A stretch of DNA of 64,000 bases from Nodularia sp. LEGE 06071 (GCF_015207755.1 NZ_JADEWH010000001.1:248001-312000); one strand, 5' to 3'. Shown: positions 43,433 through 54,358, counted from the first letter of the stretch. Numbers and translations are program-made. Notes: a model not told the origin generated them from the letters alone.

Positions 43433-45376
43433 TTACACCAGCAGTGATTGCATCAATGGTTTATCCTCCGATAACTGACCAGTCCGTAACCACTCATCCA
43501 GTTCATTTGGTGCTTGCACTTGGTTGAGACATTCGCGCAACTTAGCACCTTCGAGAATTTCTTTCTCCAACAATGCTTGTGCAGTTTCCTCTAGCAACTC
43601 GCGGTTATAATGCAAAATACTCAAAGCTATGTGATGAGCATTATCCAGCGTCAGCTTCACTTCCCGGTCAATTTCCTCAGCCACCTTGGGACTAATACTG
43701 CGGCGAGGATTTGTGTAACCTTCGAGAAAATGCTGTTGAATCTTCTCAAAAGCCACAGTCCCCAACTTTTCGCTCATTCCATAAATGGTAATCGCTCGTT
43801 CTGCCAAATCAGTCGCCTTCTGGATATCATCAGCCGCACCAGTGGAAACCTTGCCAAAAACAATTTCTTCCGCAGAACGTCCACCCAATAAAGTCGCAAT
43901 CCGGCCGCGAATTTCGTCTTCTATCATCAAGAAACGGTCTTCTTCTGGCATCTGAATTGTATAACCCAAAGCACCCACACCACGAGGGACAACAGAGATT
44001 TTTTCCACCTTACCAGCCCCAGGCATTAACGCACCGATGATTGCGTGACCAACTTCGTGATAAGCTACAGTCTTCTTTTCCAGTTCATTCAACACACGAG
44101 AGCGTTTTTCTAAACCAGCCACCAAGCGCTCAATAGCTTCATTAAAATCTGCCATAATCACAGCTTGCCGATTTTGTCGAGCTGCCAATAATGCCGCTTC
44201 ATTCACCAAGTTAGCTAAATCTGCACCCGCAAAACCCGGAGTTCTCGCCGCAATCGTTGACAAATTAACATCTTGAGCTAATTTGACATTTTTAGCATGG
44301 ACATTGAGAATAGCTTCACGACCGCTTTTATCAGGGCGGTCTACCACAACTTGACGGTCAAATCGTCCAGGACGACTTAAAGCCGGGTCAATGACTTCAG
44401 GACGGTTAGTAGCGGCGATAATTATCACCCCTGTGTTAGCGTCAAAACCATCCATTTCGCTGAGTAGCTGGTTGAGAGTTTGTTCGCGTTCATCGTTACC
44501 GCCCATCATCGGCCCAGCACCACCGCGAGACTTACCCAGTGCATCTAATTCGTCAATAAAGACAATACAGGGAGCTTGCTGTTTGGCTTGGTCAAACAAG
44601 TCTCGAACTCGTGAAGCACCTACACCCACGAATAACTCAATAAATTCTGAACCAGAAATGCTGAAAAAGGGAACACCAGCTTCACCCGCTACAGCTTTAG
44701 CCAGCATGGTTTTACCCGTTCCTGGCGGTCCTACTAGCAAGACACCTTTGGGAATTTTTGCCCCCAGTCTGGTGTATTTACCCGCATTTTTGAGAAAATC
44801 AATGATTTCTTCGAGTTCGGCTTTAGCTTCATCGACACCAGCCACATCACTAAATTTTACACCCGTAATGCCTTCAGAATAGATGCGGGCTTTGCTTTTA
44901 CCTACAGTGAGCGCCGCCGGTCCACCACCTTGACGATTGATTAAAAAGCCCCAAATAGTAAAGAAAATTAACGGTGGGATAACCCAGCTAAGTAAAGTAG
45001 CAATCCAAGCATTTTCCGATGGAGGTGGTGCAGTAAACTGGACATCATGCTCACGGAGAATTTTGGGCAAATCTAAATCTAGAGCTACTGGCGTAGTGGT
45101 AAACACTTGTTTCACCGTTTCGCCTTCAGGAGTTTGGGTTTTGATGGTATATTGAATGCGATCGCTACCCACAACCGCTTGCTCAACTTGATTATTTTGT
45201 ACCTGAGTAATAAAGTCACTGTAGGGGACTTGGGCTTGTCGCTGCCCAAACAAACTGGGAACAACCAAATTCAGCAGTAATAAAAAACTTAACAGAATCA
45301 GTAAACCACCGCCAAACTGCCTAGTTTGCGGCGATTTGTTGGGTTTTTTGGGATAATTATTAGTTTCTACAGGCAT
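43433..45376 (-). CDS. ftsH: FtsH membrane AAA metalloprotease
   Basis: The 647-residue protein has two membrane spans (about residues 25-43 and 128-147) with a lumenal or periplasmic domain between them. Walker A is GPPGTGKT, Walker B is [10 protein letters not shown], the second region of homology is [20 protein letters not shown], and the zinc site HEVGH is at residues 440-444. FtsH degrades damaged membrane proteins such as photosystem II D1. Cyanobacteria have about four FtsH; the N-terminal part ([19 protein letters not shown]) looks FtsH1/FtsH3-like, but I cannot settle the paralogue. Confidence 0.95.
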   Translation of the reverse strand: MPVETNNYPKKPNKSPQTRQFGGGLLILLSFLLLLNLVVPSLFGQRQAQVPYSDFITQVQNNQVEQAVVGSDRIQYTIKTQTPEGETVKQVFTTTPVALDLDLPKILREHDVQFTAPPPSENAWIATLLSWVIPPLIFFTIWGFLINRQGGGPAALTVGKSKARIYSEGITGVKFSDVAGVDEAKAELEEIIDFLKNAGKYTRLGAKIPKGVLLVGPPGTGKTMLAKAVAGEAGVPFFSISGSEFIELFVGVGASRVRDLFDQAKQQAPCIVFIDELDALGKSRGGAGPMMGGNDEREQTLNQLLSEMDGFDANTGVIIIAATNRPEVIDPALSRPGRFDRQVVVDRPDKSGREAILNVHAKNVKLAQDVNLSTIAARTPGFAGADLANLVNEAALLAARQNRQAVIMADFNEAIERLVAGLEKRSRVLNELEKKTVAYHEVGHAIIGALMPGAGKVEKISVVPRGVGALGYTIQMPEEDRFLMIEDEIRGRIATLLGGRSAEEIVFGKVSTGAADDIQKATDLAERAITIYGMSEKLGTVAFEKIQQHFLEGYTNPRRSISPKVAEEIDREVKLTLDNAHHIALSILHYNRELLEETAQALLEKEILEGAKLRECLNQVQAPNELDEWLRTGQLSEDKPLMQSLLV

Positions 45377-45708
45377 TTAAATATACCCTCCAAATTAGTC
45401 AATTATCAGTTTTCATCTGTATTCATCTGTAGTTAATTATCTTTTGAAGTACTACACTCACTAGCAAAGTGCCGTATCAGTTCCTAAATTTTCCCTCATC
45501 CCCAGGCATATAGAAGTGGCAAATTAAGCAGGTGCGGGGAATTGAGATCATTCTTCTCAGCACTGGACGCAACAAAAAACTTAACAAAGTAGCGAATTTA
45601 GCAGTATCGATCTCAAAGTTTGTGTCTGTATAGGTCTATTCTAGAAACTAAAGTCAGTAGCCTAAGATCGGGTATACCCCACAGAAAAATGTGTATTGCC
45701 GTACTGTG
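45377..45708. other. Intergenic region upstream of ftsH
   Basis: The 332 bases lie between divergent genes and should hold the ftsH promoter. No repeat family, RNA or coding frame stands out. Confidence 0.45.
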
Positions 45709-45903
45709 ATGAAAAATAATTTAGGATTTGTAGTGAAATTGCTTGTGCTTTCGGGTCTGCTGTCTGTATTGATTAAGTATGTAGGGCCGATGTTATCCAT
45801 AGCCGCAACAGATGCTAATGCGCTAATTATAGTTTTGTTACCGAATGTCATTGTCGCGATCGCTTTATTTTGGAGATTTCAGTCAGCACAGAAACAAAAT
45901 TAG
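45709..45903 (+). CDS. Small two-span membrane protein
   Basis: The 64-residue product has two hydrophobic segments (VVKLLVLSGLLSVLIKYV and ALIIVLLPNVIVAIALFW). The ATG at 45709 is chosen because the longer frame adds six unconserved residues. Function unknown; it precedes the AI-2E transporter gene by 56 bases. Confidence 0.68.
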   Translation: MKNNLGFVVKLLVLSGLLSVLIKYVGPMLSIAATDANALIIVLLPNVIVAIALFWRFQSAQKQN

Positions 45904-45959
45904 TATAAATTGCTAAAATCAGCTAACCTAATCTCAATTACACAGCTGGGGGGCAGCCT

Positions 45960-47108
45960 GTGAACCTTGGTCAATGGATCGGCTTAATCGCCATAGTTCT
46001 TTCTTTATATATCTTATGGCAAATTCGACAGGTATTGTTGCTAATATTTGCCGCAGTTGTCTTAGCTTCCACCTTAAATCGGCTCGCCAAACGAATTCAA
46101 CGCTTAGGCGTAAAACGTGGCTTCGCTGTTGTCCTGTCGGTGGTTCTTTTCTTCGCAGGTATAGTATGTTTTTTCTGGCTGATTGTGCCGCCTTTTGCAC
46201 AGCAGTTTCAAGAACTAACTTATCGAGTTCCCCAAGGATTTGATCGCTTTAATACTTGGTTATTACACTTAGAAACTCTAGTTCCTGTATCTTTGCGTCC
46301 TTACATTCCTAATGTTAATAACCTGATTTCAGAAGCCAAACCTTTTCTGAACCAGATAGTAGAAAACTCTTTTGCCTTTGTTTCAGGCTCTTTAGAAGTT
46401 TTACTCAAGATTTTACTAGTCCTGGTATTAACAGGGATGTTTTTAGCCGATCCTCAAGCTTATCGCCGATTATTTATTCGACTGTTCCCCTCATTTTATC
46501 GCACAAGAATCAATGGAATTTTAGATCAATGCGAACTTTCATTGGAGGGATGGATCACAGGTGCGTTCATTGCTACGAGTGTAGTGGGAATATCTAGTGT
46601 GATTGGCTTATCATTTTTGGGTGTGAAAGCCGCCCTAGCTTTAGGAATTTTAGCCGGCTTTCTCAACTTAATACCTAACTTAGGACCGACATTGAGTCTA
46701 ATACCAGCAATGGCGATCGCCTTATTGGATAGCCCCTGGAAACCTCTGCTTGTCTTACTGCTCTATTTTGTGATTCAACAGATTGATGCCAATTTAGTGA
46801 CTCCCACTATCATGGCAAATCGAGTTTCACTCCTACCTGCTGTAACCTTAATTTGCCAACTATTTTTCGTTACCTTCTTTGGCTTTTTAGGATTATTCTT
46901 AGCCCTCCCCTTAACAGTGGTTGCTAAGATTTGGCTGCAAGAAGTATTGATTAAAGATGTTCTAGATGAATGGGGAAAAATCCCCCCCCAAGAAACTGAG
47001 TTAGTCATAATTTCTCAATCTTCCATCTCAGATAATGATTGGAAGACAGAAACTCCAGATGACGAGCAACAGCCAAACATTGATGATATTTTGCCACAAC
47101 AAGAATAA
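45960..47108 (+). CDS. AI-2E family (DUF20) membrane protein
   Basis: The 382-residue protein has about eight spans and the AI-2E family signature in the C-terminal half (LGILAGFLNLIPNLGPTLSL, VIQQIDANLVTPTIMANRVS). Members of this family export small molecules or act as Na+/H+ antiporters; the substrate here is unknown. GTG at 45960 is supported by GGGGGG at 7-12 bases upstream. The last ~45 residues are acidic and soluble. Confidence 0.88.
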   Translation: MNLGQWIGLIAIVLSLYILWQIRQVLLLIFAAVVLASTLNRLAKRIQRLGVKRGFAVVLSVVLFFAGIVCFFWLIVPPFAQQFQELTYRVPQGFDRFNTWLLHLETLVPVSLRPYIPNVNNLISEAKPFLNQIVENSFAFVSGSLEVLLKILLVLVLTGMFLADPQAYRRLFIRLFPSFYRTRINGILDQCELSLEGWITGAFIATSVVGISSVIGLSFLGVKAALALGILAGFLNLIPNLGPTLSLIPAMAIALLDSPWKPLLVLLLYFVIQQIDANLVTPTIMANRVSLLPAVTLICQLFFVTFFGFLGLFLALPLTVVAKIWLQEVLIKDVLDEWGKIPPQETELVIISQSSISDNDWKTETPDDEQQPNIDDILPQQE

Positions 47109-47459
47109 TTACTCATTTATTTCTCTTTTTGCTTTTTTTGGCAGACTTATACCAACTTAATATAAAGATGCATAAATAGAATTTAACCAAAAATCCAGTT
47201 CCCCTCCTCGCTTGCACCGGAGGGATTAGGGGTAGGGTCGAAATAATATGCAGCCTCACAAATAATTGGTATTAGGCGTTAATTTACAGCAGTTTTCATG
47301 TATTTAGACCACATATAGCAGGTTGCAGATAAATGAAGTACGAATTTTATATTAAAGCTCTTGTGGGGTGGGCATCTTGCCCGCCCTAGTGTACTTTTCT
47401 CAAATGAAATATGCTGTATTTGCTTCTGAATTGCGCCTCTGCGTGAAATTCAAAATCAC
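47109..47459. other. Intergenic region between convergent genes
   Basis: The 351 bases hold a C/G-rich imperfect hairpin around 47199-47240 and a palindromic repeat (GGGTGGGCATCTTGCCCGCCC core) near 47361-47391, a kind often seen between Nostoc genes. No coding frame is supported. Confidence 0.5.
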
Positions 47460-48845
47460 TCAAGTCAAGTTTTTGAAGACAATTTTTAGTAACTCAACAC
47501 GTGTAAAAGGTTTCGTCAAATATCCAGTGGCTCCGACTAATCTCGCTTTTACCCTATCAATAATTCCCTTATAACCCGTGACAAAAATAACCGGAGTATT
47601 TTGAAATATCGGATTATTTCGGATAAGTCGGCACAACTCATAACCGTCAATTCCAGCCATATTCAGATCCAGTAAAATCAAATCTGGTTGGTGTCGAATA
47701 ATCGACATTACAGCTTTTAGTGGATTATTAATTGCGACGACAAAAAAAGTTTCCCCTTCTAAAAAACGGCTAATTTCCTTGAGAATTGTGGGACTATCAT
47801 CCACAGAAACAATTTTATAAACTTTTTTGGGGGTTATGGTAGCAGCCATTACTCTTTCAGCCGGAGGATTTATGTTATTTGATATTGTTAAGCCCTGAAT
47901 ATTTTCTCTTGCATGATCAGAAATATCCGGGAATTGCTCTACAGAATTGTCCGCGTAAGATTCAATTGTATTATTACTTGTCTCTACTGGTATAGCTACT
48001 AAATTTGTTTGCAGTAATTCTCTGGAATAACTAGAAGATAATGACAACTTTTCCACATTTCTCGGTAATTGATCAAAAGGTGGATCTGGTTCATGTAATA
48101 TAACTTCGCCTTTAATAATGTAAGGGTATAGTGTTTTAGCTAGTTCAATTTCATCTTGATTCATCATCATCGCCAGATGACGTAGACTGAACCCCTTCAT
48201 CCAGTTAATTAGATTTGCCTGGAGAGATGTAAAAGTTTGATTGTGGACTATGTTATTAATCAACAGATATGGACGTTGATAAGGTGAAGAGATATAAGGT
48301 GTTAAAATTCGCCAATTATCTAATTGGATTTGACAACGTTCTATAACTTTTCCGACATCCAGTCTGCATACTTCTGATACTTTTGGCTGGGAATGGCTTA
48401 ATGCAAAATGACCAGATTTAATTAACAAAAATGATTCGACTACTTCTGTAACTAATTCTTGAAGCAGCAATGTTGCTTGTTGCGTATTCAAATAGCCTTG
48501 ATTAATCAGCCAGTGAATAGCTTGATAATCAGCAGGTTGATGATTGAGATCACTATCATCTTCTATGAACTGATTGTGTAAGTCTGGTTCAAAAATTAAG
48601 CGTAATTGGACACGAATTTCACTAGTAAGCGGTGGAATTTGATCGCTAAGGCGATGCAGATGGCGTTCTAGCCGATCAAACGGCTCTACGGAATGAGTAG
48701 CGTAAATTATCTTACCTTGATTTAAGTAAATTGCCCAGGTAACTAATTTACTAAAAGCTTGTAAACTTGTAGTATCATAGCAACTAGATAAGTGTCTTAA
48801 CAGACTCTGAGGACTTAGGGTTCTGAAAGTGCCAAAAGTATTCAT
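47460..48845 (-). CDS. PatA-like response regulator (PATAN plus REC)
   Basis: The ~461-residue protein has an N-terminal PATAN-type domain (LSPQSLLRHLSSCYDTTSLQ opening), a helical middle with a DUF4388-like segment, and a C-terminal receiver domain (YKIVSVDDSPTILKEISRFL, DLILLDLNMAGIDGYELCRL with the phosphoacceptor Asp, VTGYKGIIDRVKARLVGATG, then KPFTRVELL). Proteins of this plan (PatA, PixG) act in heterocyst patterning or phototaxis. The start at 48845 is preferred over the TTG of the longer frame. No cognate kinase is adjacent. Confidence 0.85.
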   Translation of the reverse strand: MNTFGTFRTLSPQSLLRHLSSCYDTTSLQAFSKLVTWAIYLNQGKIIYATHSVEPFDRLERHLHRLSDQIPPLTSEIRVQLRLIFEPDLHNQFIEDDSDLNHQPADYQAIHWLINQGYLNTQQATLLLQELVTEVVESFLLIKSGHFALSHSQPKVSEVCRLDVGKVIERCQIQLDNWRILTPYISSPYQRPYLLINNIVHNQTFTSLQANLINWMKGFSLRHLAMMMNQDEIELAKTLYPYIIKGEVILHEPDPPFDQLPRNVEKLSLSSSYSRELLQTNLVAIPVETSNNTIESYADNSVEQFPDISDHARENIQGLTISNNINPPAERVMAATITPKKVYKIVSVDDSPTILKEISRFLEGETFFVVAINNPLKAVMSIIRHQPDLILLDLNMAGIDGYELCRLIRNNPIFQNTPVIFVTGYKGIIDRVKARLVGATGYLTKPFTRVELLKIVFKNLT

Positions 48846-49421
48846 ATTTGGGAGTATTTTTGAGACATTATACAGAATATAGCTAAAATTCAACTCTCAT
48901 TAAATCAAATATTTTAATGTTGATTTAATTAAGATATTATCAATCAGGGTGTATTTATATAAGAAAAACCAAAATATTTATAATTTAAATATTTTGTTAA
49001 ACTTTGTCATGGCTACTGTGGAAAAATATTTTTTAGGCAACTTTAGGCACAAAATATTATGCTTACACCAGTTGAATTTTCTGCTCTCGATGTAAATTGT
49101 CTTTATCGGAAAAAATGACTTTTAACATTAAGATTTCCTGAAATAAATCTAGAATTCAATTATCTTTGAAGTTGCGATTTATTCGTCCATAGAAATGAAC
49201 GCTACAGGCTCATAAACCCAGCCTTGATTATCAAGCTAATTAGGCACGTCTTCATTCAAAAATGCTATATATAGATAATTTAGTCAAAACTATCTGTTTC
49301 ATAAAGATTGCACTAATTAGCGCTAAACATTTATGTTTAGTGTTGTAGACTCCGGAAAGTCAACTATATACTTTGAAAAAAGGAAAATAAAGCCTTGGAC
49401 TATAACATAACGAAAAAAGTT
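48846..49421. other. A+T-rich intergenic region between divergent genes
   Basis: The 576 bases hold the promoters of the PATAN regulator and the VWA triad. The sequence is very A+T-rich, with no HIP1 site, repeat family or coding frame that I can support. Confidence 0.5.
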
Positions 49422-50096
49422 ATGCACGATACCTTAAAACTCGATGAAATAGTTGAATTTGCTGAAAATCCTGAACCACGTTGCCCTTGTGTGCTGTTGC
49501 TGGACACATCTGGCTCAATGCAAGGAGATCCCATAGAGGCTTTAAATCAGGGCTTGCTGAGTTTAAAGGATGAATTAGTGAAAAATTCCTTGGCAGCCAG
49601 AAGGGTGGAAGTGGCGATCATCACTTTTGATAGTAATGTCAACATAGTCCAAGACTTTGTGACAGCCGATCAATTTAACCCGCCAATCTTGACAGCACAG
49701 GGATTAACGACAATGGGGGCGGGAATTCATAAAGCATTAGACATGGTGCAAGAGCGTAAATCCCTATATCGAGCCAATGGTATTGCTTACTATCGTCCTT
49801 GGGTATTCATGATTACAGATGGAGAACCACAGGGTGAATTAGATGATCTCATAGAGCAAGCAGCGCAACGACTGCAAGGAGATGAAGCCAATAAACGAGT
49901 CGCATTCTTCACAGTCGGGGTAGAAAACGCTAACATGATGCGCTTAAATCAATTAGCTGTGCGGACTCCGCTCAAACTCAAAGGACTTAACTTTATTGAG
50001 ATGTTTGTTTGGTTGTCAGCTAGTATGTCAGCAGTTTCCCATTCCCAGGTAGATGAACAGGTAGCACTACCACCCATTGGCTGGGGGACTCTTTAA
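49422..50096 (+). CDS. VWA-domain protein (TerY type)
   Basis: The product (~224 residues) is a single VWA domain with the MIDAS motif DTSGSMQG, Thr and Asp in TTMGAGIHKALDM and MITDGEPQG. It binds a divalent metal and partner proteins. It is the first gene of a triad with a PP2C phosphatase and a kinase, the TerY-P arrangement described for tellurium-resistance-linked and defence-linked loci. The ATG at 49422 is chosen since the longer frame begins at TTG without a ribosome site. Confidence 0.85.
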   Translation: MHDTLKLDEIVEFAENPEPRCPCVLLLDTSGSMQGDPIEALNQGLLSLKDELVKNSLAARRVEVAIITFDSNVNIVQDFVTADQFNPPILTAQGLTTMGAGIHKALDMVQERKSLYRANGIAYYRPWVFMITDGEPQGELDDLIEQAAQRLQGDEANKRVAFFTVGVENANMMRLNQLAVRTPLKLKGLNFIEMFVWLSASMSAVSHSQVDEQVALPPIGWGTL

Positions 50097-50146
50097 GAGC
50101 TTGAGCGCGGCTTAAACTCACAAAGCTAGCGGACTTGAAAAAATCT

Positions 50147-50926
50147 ATGAACACAACATCAAAACAGATATCTCATTGGCGAGTAGTCGCCGCCTCTGTA
50201 TGTGGTACCAGCCACATCAGAAACAAGCAACTGTGTCAAGACGCTCACCACTGGCAGCTATTACCAGGTAATGTGTTGGTGACTGCGGCGGCTGATGGTG
50301 CAGGTTCTGCCAGCCAGGGAAAAATCGGAGCAATGGTAGCTGTAGAAACAGCAATAGAAACCCTTTCTATTCAAGAAATTACTCCAGACTGCCTTGGAGA
50401 TGATGCCATTGTACAATCACTATTGAATCAGGCCTTGCTATCTGCGAAAAAAGCCGTAGAGGATGAAGCGGTAGCTTGTAGCAAACAGCCACAAGATTTA
50501 GCAACTACCTTAATTATTATGGTTGCCACACCAGATATGGTAGCAGTTGTACAAATTGGTGATGGTTTAGCAGTAGCTAAGGATGATCAGGGTAACTTAC
50601 TGGCACTGACAATACCTGACAATGGCGAATACATTAACCAGACGACTTTTTTAACTTCCCCTCATGCTTTAGATACAGCACAAATGAGATTATGGCGTGA
50701 AACCATAGTTAATGTTGGTGTCCTCACCGATGGACTGCAAATGCTGGCTTTAAACATGGTGGTTGGTGAACCTCACAAACCATTCTTTTTTCCCTTATTC
50801 GACTTTGTGGAAAATGCCGAAGATCAGACATTAGCCAAAGAGCAGTTAGTGAGGTTTTTAGGTTCTGAGCGGATTACCCAACGTACTGATGATGATTTGA
50901 CGCTGATTTTAGCTAGCCTCATCTAG
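50147..50926 (+). CDS. PP2C-type serine/threonine phosphatase
   Basis: The ~259-residue protein has the PP2C metal-binding pattern: RNKQLCQDAHHW, TAAADGAGSASQG, VVQIGDGLAVAKD, GVLTDGLQML and the final DDDLTLI. These aspartates bind Mn/Mg. It is probably the antagonist of the downstream kinase. It starts about 50 bases after the VWA gene. The start could also be the TTG at 50135. Confidence 0.9.
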   Translation: MNTTSKQISHWRVVAASVCGTSHIRNKQLCQDAHHWQLLPGNVLVTAAADGAGSASQGKIGAMVAVETAIETLSIQEITPDCLGDDAIVQSLLNQALLSAKKAVEDEAVACSKQPQDLATTLIIMVATPDMVAVVQIGDGLAVAKDDQGNLLALTIPDNGEYINQTTFLTSPHALDTAQMRLWRETIVNVGVLTDGLQMLALNMVVGEPHKPFFFPLFDFVENAEDQTLAKEQLVRFLGSERITQRTDDDLTLILASLI

Positions 50927-51059
50927 AGTCGTGATTCATTGCGTCTGAATAAGTGAGTGCTTTGAAGCTGGCGATCGCTCACGATCTTTTATCTCAGCAA
51001 TGTTGTGGTGATCTTGCGATATTAGTCTTTTACATAACCCCATTCACCGTAATTTTATC

Positions 51060-53243
51060 ATGCAGGTCTTACGTTGTCTTCCCAAACCAGAAATTATCAA
51101 CCTCAGCGTTAGTTTGGGGCGTGGCGGTGAAGCTTGTATCTATGCAGTGCCGTCCTGTGGTGATTTAGTCGCCAAGGTTTATCACAAGCCAACAGTTGCT
51201 CACGCCCACAAACTTCAGGCGATGCTGGCCAACCCTCCAGAAAACCCGACGGCTAGCTTGGGGCATATTTCCATTGCTTGGCCGCAGGATTTATTACGGG
51301 CGACAGATCAAAGCAATGAAATCATTGGCTTTTTGATGCCCCATATTCGGGGGATGCGCCCCATTATCGACTTTTACAATCCGAGAACCCGTCGCGAACA
51401 TTGTCCCTTATTCAATTATCAGTATCTGCTTCGCACGGCTCGCAATTTAGCAGCAGCTTTTGCCGCTTTGCATAGTAGTGGATATTGCGTTGGTGACGTG
51501 AATGAGTCAAATATTCTGGTCAGCGATACAGCACTGGTGACTTTGGTAGATACTGACTCTTTCCAAGTGTACGATCCTGATCAAAATATTGTTTATCGCT
51601 GTTCAGTGGGTAAACCTGAGTTTACTCCACCGGAACTACAAAATAAAACTTTTGCTCAACACGATCGCAAAATTACCCATGACTCCTTTGGCTTGGCGGT
51701 GTTGATTTTTCAACTTTTAATGGAAGGTACTCACCCCTTTTCGGGAATCTTTCAAGGTATTCCAGAGCCACCACCCTACGAAGCCCGCATTGCGGCGGGA
51801 CATTTCACTTACAGTCAAAAGCACCAAGTCCCTTATCGCCCCACCCCCATCGCACCTGCTTGGGAAGTGCTTCATCCCAAGTTGCAAGAATTGTTTTTAC
51901 GTTGTTTTGAGGATGGTCACCATGACCCAGAACTGCGCCCCAGCGCCCAAACTTGGCTATCAGTTTTAGCTGAAGCCGAAGATAGCCTGATTACTTGTAC
52001 GACTAATCCCCAGCATCGCTACAATAACCATTTAGATAGTTGTCCTTGGTGTGAACGGACTTTGCGCTTAGGTGGACGTGACCCATTTCCATCACCTAGA
52101 GCGGTAGAAAATCGCGAACATCTGCGCCCGCGAGTCGTACCTAAAAGGCGTTACGCCCAGCGTCCACGTTCTCCACAACCAGTTAGTCCGCAGTACCAAG
52201 TCAATTATTGGCATCCAGTGGCTATCCCTAGCTATTTTCCGGCTCAAAATCGCAAGAAGACCAAGTTTTATCCTGCTATCTTCTGTTTAATGGGCTTTGG
52301 TCTATTGGGCTATCTGGACGTAGCGATTAAATTGACTCGTCCTTATGTTTCTCAAAATGCCTTGACTCAACAAACGGTGATGGCTCGTTCTCAGAAATTA
52401 GAGGCAGAAACTCTGACTTTCGCAGATTACTATACCCAGGGTCATGCTGCTTACCAAATTCGAGATTATGAGCAAGCAGTCAAAAAGTTTAGCCAAGCCC
52501 TAGAGCAGGAACCGGCAAATGCCAGAGCTTTTGTTAACCGGGGCAATGCTCGCTACAATTTGAGAGATTATGAAGGCGCTCTGCAAGACTATAACAAAGC
52601 TTTGGAGATTAACCCTGAAGAAGTCAAAGCTTTTGTCAACCGCGGCAATGCCCGTTATATGATGGCTGAACATAGCCACGATCCTGATCGAGAATATCAC
52701 ATGGCGATCGCAGATTTTAATCAAGCTCTGGGAATCAACGATCAAGAAGCTGAAGCCTATATTAGAAGAGGTATTGTTCGTTCTCAAATAGCTAAATATA
52801 GCAGCGAATCTGTACAAGAATATCAACAAGCAATTGTGGATTTTAGCCAGGCGATTCGACTCAATGCATCCAGAGCAGAAGCTTATTTTCAGCGCGGTGA
52901 AGTGCGCTATAAAATGGCACAATTTAGCAGCAACTTTCTTCCAGAATATCAACAGGTAATAGCTGACTTTAACCAAGCACTGAAAATAAATGGCAACCTG
53001 GCGAAAGTTTATCTCAAGCGAGGGATGATTCGCTACGAACTTACACAATATACTGGAAAAGACTCTGACCCAAATAATCTCAAGGCTATTGAAGATTTAG
53101 AAACAGCCGCCAAACTTTCCTTAGAACAAGAGGATACAGAAAGCTACCAGCAAGCACTGAGCAGTATCTGTGTAATCATAGAAAGCCAATGTACTGCGTT
53201 ATTACAAAGCTCTGCTATGTTGAAATATACAGGTAAAAATTAA
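51060..53243 (+). CDS. Serine/threonine kinase with zinc ribbon, membrane span and TPR tail
   Basis: The kinase domain spans residues 10-310 with LGRGGEACIY (glycine loop), AKVYHKP (Lys39), a catalytic loop CVGDVNESNIL (Asp146, not the usual HRD) and DTDSF in place of DFG (Asp164). A Cys/His cluster follows (C313, H319, H324, C328-PW-C331), a zinc-ribbon-like element. Then come a basic proline-rich linker, a membrane span near residues 403-420 and four to five TPRs. Third gene of the triad. The altered catalytic motifs match TerY-P kinases; activity is inferred. Confidence 0.88.
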   Translation: MQVLRCLPKPEIINLSVSLGRGGEACIYAVPSCGDLVAKVYHKPTVAHAHKLQAMLANPPENPTASLGHISIAWPQDLLRATDQSNEIIGFLMPHIRGMRPIIDFYNPRTRREHCPLFNYQYLLRTARNLAAAFAALHSSGYCVGDVNESNILVSDTALVTLVDTDSFQVYDPDQNIVYRCSVGKPEFTPPELQNKTFAQHDRKITHDSFGLAVLIFQLLMEGTHPFSGIFQGIPEPPPYEARIAAGHFTYSQKHQVPYRPTPIAPAWEVLHPKLQELFLRCFEDGHHDPELRPSAQTWLSVLAEAEDSLITCTTNPQHRYNNHLDSCPWCERTLRLGGRDPFPSPRAVENREHLRPRVVPKRRYAQRPRSPQPVSPQYQVNYWHPVAIPSYFPAQNRKKTKFYPAIFCLMGFGLLGYLDVAIKLTRPYVSQNALTQQTVMARSQKLEAETLTFADYYTQGHAAYQIRDYEQAVKKFSQALEQEPANARAFVNRGNARYNLRDYEGALQDYNKALEINPEEVKAFVNRGNARYMMAEHSHDPDREYHMAIADFNQALGINDQEAEAYIRRGIVRSQIAKYSSESVQEYQQAIVDFSQAIRLNASRAEAYFQRGEVRYKMAQFSSNFLPEYQQVIADFNQALKINGNLAKVYLKRGMIRYELTQYTGKDSDPNNLKAIEDLETAAKLSLEQEDTESYQQALSSICVIIESQCTALLQSSAMLKYTGKN

Positions 53244-53584
53244 TTAGAAAGCTAGTAGTCTGAAACCTAGTTTTTGCCTAAATCGTTTTTCTTTTTTGAA
53301 ATAAAATTTTCATGATAAGGGCTAGCATGAGACTACTCTTATCATGTTTGACTATTTTTACTATATGTAATCGACACAATTATCATTATCCAAATATTCA
53401 TCTGTATTTTATATATAAAACAAAATCATTTACGGCTTCTTCATCAATTTGTCAAAAATAATAGTTATATTATGTACGGAAAGAAAGACATTAACCAGGC
53501 AATTTTTTCTGATCCACGTGCATCCTCTTCATCCCGAAAAATTTAAATAATAATCTGCCTACAAATCTCCAAAAAGGTAATTGT
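53244..53584. other. Intergenic region upstream of the HEP cluster
   Basis: The 341 bases are A+T-rich, with a weak palindrome (ATGATAAGGGCTAGC / ACTACTCTTATCAT, about 53311-53346) that may end the TPR-kinase transcript. The promoter of the rfbF unit should lie here. Confidence 0.45.
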
Positions 53585-54358
53585 ATGAAAGCAGTCATTC
53601 TGGCTGGAGGACTCGGTACACGCCTCAGTGAAGAAACGAGTATCAGACCTAAGCCAATGGTGGAAATTGGTGGTAAACCAATTCTTTGGCACATCATGAA
53701 GACTTACTCTGCCCACGGTATTAATGATTTTATCATTTGTTGTGGATATAAAGGTTACATCATTAAAGAGTATTTTGCTAATTACTTTTTACATATGTCA
53801 GATGTTACCTTTGATATGCGATTCAACCAAATGAATGTGCATTCTGGCTATGCCGAACCCTGGCGCGTCACCTTAGTAAATACGGGTGATTACACAATGA
53901 CAGGTGGACGCTTAAAACGCATCAGTGATCATGTTGGTAATAGCACATTTTGCTTCACATATGGCGATGGTGTAAGTAACATCAATATTACAGAGTTAAT
54001 TAAATTTCATCAAGAACAAAAAACCTTAGCGACACTGAGTGCAGTGCAACCCGCAGGACGCTTTGGTGCTATTTCTTTAGGACATGAGCAAACTAAAATC
54101 AACAGCTTTCAGGAAAAACCTGAAGGTGATGGCGCATGGATTAATGGCGGTTACTTTGTCTTAGAACCAGAAGCAATTAACTTGATTTCTGATGACTCTA
54201 CAGTTTGGGAAAAAGAACCATTAGAAAAACTGGCACAGATGGATCAGTTATCTGCTTTTAAACATAATGGTTTTTGGCAGCCGATGGATACTTTACGCGA
54301 TAAAAACCACCTAGAAGAACTGTGGAAAAGTGGTGATGCTCCTTGGAAAGTGTGGTAA
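53585..54358 (+). CDS. rfbF: Glucose-1-phosphate cytidylyltransferase
   Basis: The 257-residue nucleotidyltransferase has the signature LAGGLGTRLSEET, PKPMVEIGGKPILWHI and YGDGVSNINITELI. It makes CDP-glucose from CTP and glucose-1-phosphate, the first step of CDP-6-deoxyhexose synthesis. In Anabaena the homologous gene starts the HEP cluster (alr2825) and is needed for the heterocyst envelope. The gene is followed by rfbG at 83 bases (54358 to 54442). Confidence 0.95.
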   Translation: MKAVILAGGLGTRLSEETSIRPKPMVEIGGKPILWHIMKTYSAHGINDFIICCGYKGYIIKEYFANYFLHMSDVTFDMRFNQMNVHSGYAEPWRVTLVNTGDYTMTGGRLKRISDHVGNSTFCFTYGDGVSNINITELIKFHQEQKTLATLSAVQPAGRFGAISLGHEQTKINSFQEKPEGDGAWINGGYFVLEPEAINLISDDSTVWEKEPLEKLAQMDQLSAFKHNGFWQPMDTLRDKNHLEELWKSGDAPWKVW

